Assembly: GCF_020524035.2 (NCBI RefSeq)
Contig: NZ_CP129013.1
Location: 248,001-312,000, forward strand
DNA from: Bacillus carboniphilus
GTDB lineage: Bacteria; Bacillota; Bacilli; Bacillales; JAIVKR01
Reading direction: 5' to 3'
DNA length: 64,000 nucleotides
Both the position numbers and the translations under genes were made by a program. The notes under the pieces were generated by a model, which worked only from the letters and a program-made list of their open reading frames with translations, ran no database searches and was not told where the DNA came from. Position 1 is the first letter of the stretch; every line of letters begins with the position of its first letter. Positions 58,087 to 64,000 of this stretch are shown one piece after another.

Positions 58087-59760
58087 ATGTTAAAAAACAA
58101 ATTTTCAGTATTTTTAATTTTATCATTAGTACTGAGCTTAGTTCTAACTGCTTGTAGCGGTGGATCTGATAATGCAGAAGGTGATAAAGATGAAGAAAAA
58201 GATACTACTGAAAGTGTAGAGCAAGTATTAAATACATTAGAAAGTGCTGAAATCCCAACGATGGATACCGTTATGGGAACAGATGCAGTATCATTTAACG
58301 TCATGAACCAAGTGTTTGAAGGTTTATACCGTTTAGGTGAAAATGATGAAGTTGTTGAAGGTTTGGCTGAAGGTGAACCGGAAATAAGTGAAGACGGTAA
58401 AACTTATACGATTAAGTTAAGAGATGCTGAATGGTCAAATGGAGATCCTGTAGTTGCAGAAGACTTCGTTTATGCTTGGCAACGTGCTGTAAATCCTAAA
58501 ACTGGATCTGAATATGGCCCTTATATGATGGGTGGTAAAATTCTTAACGCAACAGAAATTGCGGCTGATGAAAAAGATCCAAGTGAATTAGGAATTAAAG
58601 CATTAGATGAAAAAACATTAGAAATTCAATTAGTGAAACCACTTCCTTACTTTGAATCTTTAATGACGTTCGCAACGTTCTTACCTCAAAATAAATCATA
58701 TGTTGAAGAACAAGGTGATGACTATGCAAAAACTAGTGATAACCTTGTCTACAATGGACCATTTGTTCTTACAGATTGGGATGGAACAACAGCTACTTCA
58801 TGGAACATGGAGAAGAGCGATACTTACTGGGATAAAGATGCAGTATCTCTTGAAAAAGTTACTGTAAAAGTAGTAAAAGAGCCAAGTACATCTGTTAATC
58901 TTTATGAGACAGGCGAAGTTGATACAATTGCTTTATCATCTGATTTTGTTGATAAATACACAGACCATGAAGATTTAATGCAATATGGTGAACCAGTTAT
59001 TTTCTGGTTGAAATTAAATCAAGAAAATGAAATCCTTGCAAATAAAAATATCCGTATGGCTCTTAACTATGCGATTGATAAACAAGGCTTAACAGACGGT
59101 ATCTTGAAAAACGGTTCAATTCCAGCATACTTCGCTGTTCCTAAAAACTTTGTTTCAAACCCTGACACTGGAGCAGACTTTAGAGAAGCGAACGGTGATT
59201 TCTTAGGATATGATGTGGATAAAGCGAAAGAGTATTGGGAAAAAGGGTTAGACGAATTAGGTATGGAAGAAGTTACGTTGGAAATATTAGGTGGAGACAC
59301 TGAAACATCTAAGAAATCTGATGCGTATTTAAAAAATCAATTAGAGACAGTACTTGAAGGATTAACAATTGACTTAGCTCCAGTACCATTCAGTGTACGT
59401 ATTGAGCGTGACAAGGAAATGGATTATCAAATTCAAGTTGCTGGATGGGGACCTGACTACAAAGACCCTATGACATTCTCTGATTTATGGGTAACTGATG
59501 GTGGACATAACTTTATGGCATATTCTAACTCAGAGTATGACAAACTAATTGAAGAAGCTAATACTACGTTAGCGCAAAAACCAGTAGAGCGTTTTGAAGC
59601 CTTACAAGAAGCTGAAAGAATCTTATTAGAAGAAGATGCAGCGATTGTTCCTCTTTACCAACGTGGTATATCTAGATTAACGCAACCATATGTCAAGGAT
59701 CGTTACATTCATACATTTGGTCCAGATTTTTCATTCAAATGGACAAAAATTGAAAAATAA
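58087..59760 (+). CDS. oppA: Oligopeptide ABC transporter binding lipoprotein
   Basis: Family 5 solute-binding lipoprotein of 557 residues with Cys23 in LTAC and an acidic linker. Family motifs include GLYRLGENDEVVEGLAE, EDFVYAWQRAVNPKTGSEYG, YNGPFVLTDW and NIRMALNYAIDKQGL. It imports peptides, including signalling peptides for competence and sporulation in B. subtilis. First gene of oppABCDF; an intercistronic hairpin follows. Start follows AGGAGGTAAAG. Confidence 0.95.
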   Translation: MLKNKFSVFLILSLVLSLVLTACSGGSDNAEGDKDEEKDTTESVEQVLNTLESAEIPTMDTVMGTDAVSFNVMNQVFEGLYRLGENDEVVEGLAEGEPEISEDGKTYTIKLRDAEWSNGDPVVAEDFVYAWQRAVNPKTGSEYGPYMMGGKILNATEIAADEKDPSELGIKALDEKTLEIQLVKPLPYFESLMTFATFLPQNKSYVEEQGDDYAKTSDNLVYNGPFVLTDWDGTTATSWNMEKSDTYWDKDAVSLEKVTVKVVKEPSTSVNLYETGEVDTIALSSDFVDKYTDHEDLMQYGEPVIFWLKLNQENEILANKNIRMALNYAIDKQGLTDGILKNGSIPAYFAVPKNFVSNPDTGADFREANGDFLGYDVDKAKEYWEKGLDELGMEEVTLEILGGDTETSKKSDAYLKNQLETVLEGLTIDLAPVPFSVRIERDKEMDYQIQVAGWGPDYKDPMTFSDLWVTDGGHNFMAYSNSEYDKLIEEANTTLAQKPVERFEALQEAERILLEEDAAIVPLYQRGISRLTQPYVKDRYIHTFGPDFSFKWTKIEK

Positions 59761-59790
59761 TCTTACCTAATAAAATAAAAATATTAATGG

Positions 59791-59829
59791 GAAGAGAGTA
59801 TATGAGCTATGTGTATATACTCTCTTTTC
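59791..59829 (+). terminator. Intercistronic hairpin between oppA and oppB
   Basis: GAAGAGAGTATAT pairs with ATATACTCTCTTTTC (the inner 11 pairs exact), with a short T run. Probably a partial terminator that keeps oppA expressed above oppBCDF. Confidence 0.65.
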
Positions 59830-59898
59830 ATCTTGAGTTGAAAAAAAATTATTTTTGAAGGATAATATGAAAGTGAAATTTTTTAGGAGGTGCTCTAG

Positions 59899-60829
59899 TT
59901 GGCCAAATATATTACTCAACGGATAATCTATATGGTTATCACTCTTTTTCTTATTACCACAATAACCTTCTTTCTCATGAAGATATTACCAGGATCTCCT
60001 TTTACTCTTCAAGATAAGCTTTCGGATGCACAAGTAGAAGTGCTGAACGAAAAATATGGTTTAGCTGATCCAGTACCTGTTCAATATGCAAATTACATGT
60101 TGAATTTACTTAAAGGAGACTTAGGGGTTTCTTTCAAGTTTGGTGATACGGAAGTTACCAAACTATTACTTGATCGGATAGGACCTTCTGCTACACTCGG
60201 ATTTCAAGCAATGGTTTTTGGTGTAGTATTAGGTTTGTTACTTGGAATCATTGCGGCATTAAAACAGAATACTTGGATTGATTATTTTTCAACCTTTTTA
60301 ACAGTTATCTTTGTTTCTATCCCTTCGTTTGTTTTCGCTGCGCTATTACAATATTATTTTGCAGTTAAATGGGAAATACTACCAGTAGCCTTTTGGGACA
60401 GCTTTGCTCATACCATTCTTCCTACGATTGCTCTAGGCGTATTTCCGTTGGCCATTACGGCTCGATTTATGCGTACCGAAATGATAGAGGTGCTGGGGTC
60501 TGACTTTATTACGTTAGCAAAAGCTAAAGGAGCAAACTTTTTTTGAAGTAGCTTTTAAACATGCTTTAAGAAATGCTCTTATTCCCGTGATAACGGTTTT
60601 AGGACCTTTAACGGTAGGTTTAATGACTGGGACGCTAGTTATTGAAAAAGTTTTCTCTGTTCCTGGAATTGGTGAACAATTTGTCACATCAATAATAGTT
60701 AATGATTATCCTGTCATAATGGGGACGACTATATTTTTCTCTGTTTTATTTGTTGTTGTTATTTTTATTGTGGATATTCTTTATGGGGTCATTGATCCTC
60801 GAATTAGATTAGCGGGAGGGAAAAAATAA
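59899..60829 (+). CDS. oppB: Oligopeptide ABC transporter permease OppB, frameshifted
   Basis: Six-helix permease. It starts with TTG 59899 (AKYITQRIIYMVITLF) after AGGAGGTG. The EAA loop is cut by one extra T in the T7 run at 60538-60544; repaired, it reads AKAKGANFFEVAFKHALRNA and continues to TAA 60829, 309 residues in total. The stop overlaps the oppC ATG (TAATG). Confidence 0.93.
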
Positions 60830-61860
60830 TGTCCGATAAACAATATACAGAAGATATAAAACCAGGTTTATTTGAACCCGCTAAAATGGACTTAGAGGCA
60901 ACGGAAAAGATATCGAAGCCTAGTCTATCTTATTGGCAAGATGCTTGGCTTGTATTAAGGAAGAATAAAGCAGCTGTTTTCAGTGCATTTATTTTAATAT
61001 TGGTTACTTTGTTAGCAGCATTTGCTCCATTATTAAGCTCTAAAGAATATGATGCACAAAACATTTCACATGCGAGTCTTCCTCCGAAAGTACAAGCGCT
61101 AGAGAATATTTCTTTTTTAGGTTTTGATGGAACGAAAACGGATAATGGTGTAACGACAGACGTTTATGAACAAAAAGGAGTCGATACGTACTATTGGTTC
61201 GGAACAGATAGTTTAGGTAGAGACCTTTGGACTCGTGTTTGGATGGGTACGAGAGTATCTTTATACATTGCCTTTCTAGCTGCATTAATTGATATGGTTA
61301 TTGGAGTAGCCTATGGTGGAATATCTGGGTATTACGGTGGTCGTGTCGATAATTTGATGCAAAGATTTATCGAAATCTTAACTGGAATTCCTAACCTTGT
61401 TATCGTTATTTTAATGATTCTTGTCTTAAAGCCAGGGATATTATCTATCACCATTGCTATTGCATTGACAGGTTGGATATCTATGTCAAGGGTTGTTCGA
61501 GGTCAATTTTTAAAATACAAAAATATGGAGTTTGTGTTAGCTTCTAAAACATTAGGATTAGAGGATCGAAAAATTATAAGTAAACATTTAATCCCTAATG
61601 TATCGGGTGTCATTATTATTAATACGATGTTTTCTATTCCAAGCGCTATCTTCTTCGAAGCTTTTTTAAGCTTTATCGGTTTAGGTCTACAAGAACCAAA
61701 TACTTCTCTTGGGGTGTTAGTTGAAGATGGATACAAGTCTATGCAAATCCATCCGCACATTTTACTGTTTCCAGCAATCGTAATCTCAATCATTATGATT
61801 TGCTTCAACTTATTAGCCGATGGTTTTAGAGATGCGTTTGATCCTAAAATGAGAGATTAA
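60829..61860 (+). CDS. oppC: Oligopeptide ABC transporter permease OppC
   Basis: Second permease, 343 residues, with the OppC N-terminal domain (WLVLRKNKAAVFSAFILILV) and FGTDSLGRDLWTRVWMGTR, then the EAA loop ASKTLGLEDRKIISKHLIPN. Translationally coupled to oppB through overlapping stop and start. Confidence 0.95.
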   Translation: MSDKQYTEDIKPGLFEPAKMDLEATEKISKPSLSYWQDAWLVLRKNKAAVFSAFILILVTLLAAFAPLLSSKEYDAQNISHASLPPKVQALENISFLGFDGTKTDNGVTTDVYEQKGVDTYYWFGTDSLGRDLWTRVWMGTRVSLYIAFLAALIDMVIGVAYGGISGYYGGRVDNLMQRFIEILTGIPNLVIVILMILVLKPGILSITIAIALTGWISMSRVVRGQFLKYKNMEFVLASKTLGLEDRKIISKHLIPNVSGVIIINTMFSIPSAIFFEAFLSFIGLGLQEPNTSLGVLVEDGYKSMQIHPHILLFPAIVISIIMICFNLLADGFRDAFDPKMRD

Positions 61861-61879
61861 GAAAGGTAAGTGACGAAAA

Positions 61880-62921
61880 TTGACGAATATACTAGAGGTG
61901 AAAGATTTAAATATTTCTTTTCATACGTTTGCAGGGGAAGTGCAAGCCATTCGTGGTGTTGATTTCGAACTTAAAAAGGGTGAAGTCCTTGCGATTGTTG
62001 GAGAATCTGGTTCAGGAAAATCAGTCACTACCAAATCGATTATGGGTCTTTTACCAGAAAAAGTATCCGATATTAAAAAAGGTCAAATCCTTTTTGAAGA
62101 TCAAGATTTAACAAAGCTTTCCGAACGTGAAATGCAAAAGATCCGTGGGAAAGACATTTCGATGATTTTTCAAGATCCGATGACTTCGTTAAATCCGACG
62201 ATGAGAATTGGTTCGCAAATAATGGAACCATTAAGAAAGCATCAAGGAATGAGCAAAGCCGCAGCTAAAGAAAGAGCGCTGGATCTTTTAAGGCTGGTCG
62301 GAATTCCAAAACCTGAAATAAGACTTAAACAATATCCTCATCAGTTTTCAGGAGGAATGAGACAACGTGTGGTAATCGCGATAGCCTTAGCTTGTAATCC
62401 GAAAGTACTAATTGCTGATGAACCGACAACAGCTTTAGACGTAACCATTCAAGCACAAATTTTAGAATTAATGAAAGATTTACAAAAAAAAGGTTGAAAC
62501 TTCGATTATCTTTATTACTCATGACTTAGGTGTTGTCGCAAACGTTGCTGATCGAGTGGCCGTAATGTATGGAGGACAAATTGTCGAAACGGGAACGGTT
62601 GACGAGATTTTTTACAATCCTCAACATCCGTATACGTGGGGTTTAATTAGTTCAATGCCAGATTTAGAGACGACTAGTGATGAACTATATGCTATACCAG
62701 GTTCTCCTCCTGATTTAACCGATCCACCTAAAGGAGACCCATTTGCCGCAAGGAATGAATACGCGATGAAAATTGATTTTGAAAAACAGCCTCCACTTTT
62801 TAAAGTTTCCGAAACTCATTATGCGGCAACGTGGTTGCTCCATCCTAATGCACCGAAGGTAGAACCGCCGAAAGCAGTAAGAATGAGACAACAGCAGTTC
62901 AACGCGAACAAGGGGGTGTAA
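61880..62921 (+). CDS. oppD: Oligopeptide ABC transporter ATPase OppD, frameshifted
   Basis: ABC ATPase: Walker [12 protein letters not shown], signature FSGGMRQRV, Walker [15 protein letters not shown]. After the D-loop an extra A in the A8 run at 62484-62491 breaks the frame; with seven it continues [19 protein letters not shown] (switch His included) and the C-terminal oligopeptide domain to TAA 62921. The restored length is 346 residues. TTG 61880 start after AAAGGTAAGTG. Confidence 0.93.
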
Positions 62922-62926
62922 GGAAC

Positions 62927-63859
62927 GTGGCAGAGAAAATTCTTGAAGTGAAAAATTTAAAACAACATTTTAATATAGGAAAACCGAATGAAGTAAAAGC
63001 AGTAGATGGAATCACGTTCGATATTCGTGAAGGTGAAACATTTGGTTTAGTTGGTGAGTCAGGGTGCGGTAAATCAACAACAGGTAGAACCATTATTCGT
63101 TTATATGATGCCACAGATGGACAAGTTCTTTTTAATGGAGAAAATGTTCATGGGAAAAAATCAAAGTCTGAACTTAAAAAGTTTAATCGAAAAATGCAAA
63201 TGATTTTCCAAGATCCTTATGCTTCGTTAAATCCTCGTATGAAAGTTGAGGACATTATTGCTGAAGGAATCGACATTCATGGATTAGCTAAGGATAAGGC
63301 TGAAAGAAAGAAAAAAGTTCATGATTTATTGGAAACGGTAGGGCTAAACAAAGAGCATGCAGGTAGATATCCACATGAGTTCAGTGGTGGACAACGTCAA
63401 CGTATCGGTATTGCTAGAGCATTAGCAGTTGATCCAGATTTTATTATTGCGGACGAACCGATTTCAGCATTGGATGTATCAATTCAAGCACAAGTAGTAA
63501 ACCTACTTCAAAAACTTCAAAAAGAAAAGAATTTAACGTATTTATTTATTGCCCATGATTTATCAATGGTCAAGTACATTAGCGATCGTATCGGTGTAAT
63601 GTATTTTGGTAATATGGTTGAGATTGCTGACTCGGATGAGTTATATAAAAACGCTCTTCATCCGTATACAAAATCACTTTTATCAGCTATTCCACAACCA
63701 GATCCTCATTCAGAAAGAAATAGAAAACGTGTGGAGTATAACCCATCTGTTCATAACTATGATGAAGGTGAAGAACTTCAATTACGTGAAGTAAAGCCAG
63801 GTCATTGGGTGCGTTGTTCGGAAAAAGAATTTAAGCAATATCAAAATCAACTATCGTAA
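62927..63859 (+). CDS. oppF: Oligopeptide ABC transporter ATPase OppF
   Basis: Second ATPase, 310 residues: GESGCGKSTTGRTI, FSGGQRQRIGIARALA, FIIADEPISALDVS and AHDLSMVKYISDR, with the oligopeptide C-terminal domain at HPYTKSLLSAIPQPDP. GTG 62927 follows AAGGGGGTGTAAGG. Last gene of the operon. The C-terminal Cys motif of many OppF proteins is only partly seen (WVRCSEKEF). Confidence 0.95.
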   Translation: MAEKILEVKNLKQHFNIGKPNEVKAVDGITFDIREGETFGLVGESGCGKSTTGRTIIRLYDATDGQVLFNGENVHGKKSKSELKKFNRKMQMIFQDPYASLNPRMKVEDIIAEGIDIHGLAKDKAERKKKVHDLLETVGLNKEHAGRYPHEFSGGQRQRIGIARALAVDPDFIIADEPISALDVSIQAQVVNLLQKLQKEKNLTYLFIAHDLSMVKYISDRIGVMYFGNMVEIADSDELYKNALHPYTKSLLSAIPQPDPHSERNRKRVEYNPSVHNYDEGEELQLREVKPGHWVRCSEKEFKQYQNQLS

Positions 63860-63864
63860 TGAAT

Positions 63865-63907
63865 AAAAAGGTATTTGTCTATATTTAATATAGGCAAATA
63901 CCTTTTT
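63865..63907. terminator. Terminator after oppF
   Basis: AAAAAGGTATTTG pairs with CAAATACCTTTTT, an inner TATA-rich stem adds stability, and T residues follow. Confidence 0.85.
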
Positions 63908-63937
63908 ATCATTTGTGAGAACTGCACACTCAAATTT

Positions 63938-64000
63938 TTATCGCCTTAATAGCGTACTCCACCCTTTTTGAGTCTGTTTTGACATACGATAATGCTGATC
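63938..64000 (-). CDS. Possible C-terminal end of a minus-strand gene
   Basis: The last 63 bases read on the minus strand as an open frame ending YRMSKQTQKGWSTLLRR then TAA 63940-63938, convergent with oppF and next to its terminator. Too short to identify; only the direction and the terminator placement support it. Confidence 0.3.
   Translation of the reverse strand, partial: DQHYRMSKQTQKGWSTLLRR

Overview
The window looks like chromosomal DNA from a low-G+C, spore-forming Bacillaceae bacterium. The evidence is long blocks in Bacillus subtilis gene order, a spore germination (gerP) operon, a Spo0E-type phosphatase, strong AGGAGG ribosome binding sites with many TTG/GTG starts, and a tRNA-Trp T-box leader. 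I saw no rRNA, tRNA, CRISPR array, transposase or phage gene. No B. subtilis sequence was available to me, so synteny and family lengths come from memory.

Layout. (1) 1-23,100 follows the B. subtilis yhj/yis region: yhjD (partial), yhjE, sipV, the recombination genes addB-addA-sbcD-sbcC, the gerPABCDEF operon on the minus strand with two extra GerPF paralogues, a Spo0E-like gene, yisK, rocD (an insertion relative to B. subtilis), yisL, yisN and asnO. (2) 23,100-36,650 is more accessory: a PII protein and ammonium transporter; a maltodextrin locus (intracellular neopullulanase divergent from binding protein, two permeases, a membrane-anchored degenerate GH13 protein and a LacI-type regulator); then a BMP-type binding lipoprotein next to a chemoreceptor. 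(3) 36,700-41,560 resembles the yit region: degV-like, a BsuPI lipoprotein, two small genes, yitU, yitV, yitW. (4) 41,700-46,000 is argCJBD without carAB/argF, followed by convergent uppP. (5) 47,000-64,000 follows yjzC-yjzD-yjaU-yjaV-med-comZ-fabH-fabF-yjaZ-yjbA-trpS-oppABCDF; appDFABC is absent between yjaZ and yjbA.

Two things dominate beyond the gene list. First, at least 13 single-base frame disruptions split eleven otherwise conserved genes (addA three times, gerPC, rocD, yisL, mdxG, the GH13-like gene, malR, the BMP lipoprotein, the chemoreceptor, oppB, oppD). Ten are an extra base in or beside a homopolymer, which looks like sequencing overcalls rather than real decay; the affected genes are therefore listed as single CDS features with the break given. 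Second, intergenic spaces carry two families of non-coding repeats (called A and B here). They share a nested-hairpin module, which suggests modular miniature elements.

Several short genes lie below a 60-codon cut: a Spo0E-like protein, a DUF3941-like protein, two small membrane proteins and a 50-residue protein in the yit region. Clear regulatory sites are a FapR box over the fabH promoter, a SigK-like promoter for gerP, cre and LacI operators in the maltodextrin control region, a symmetrical FNR-type box upstream of med, and the trpS T-box.
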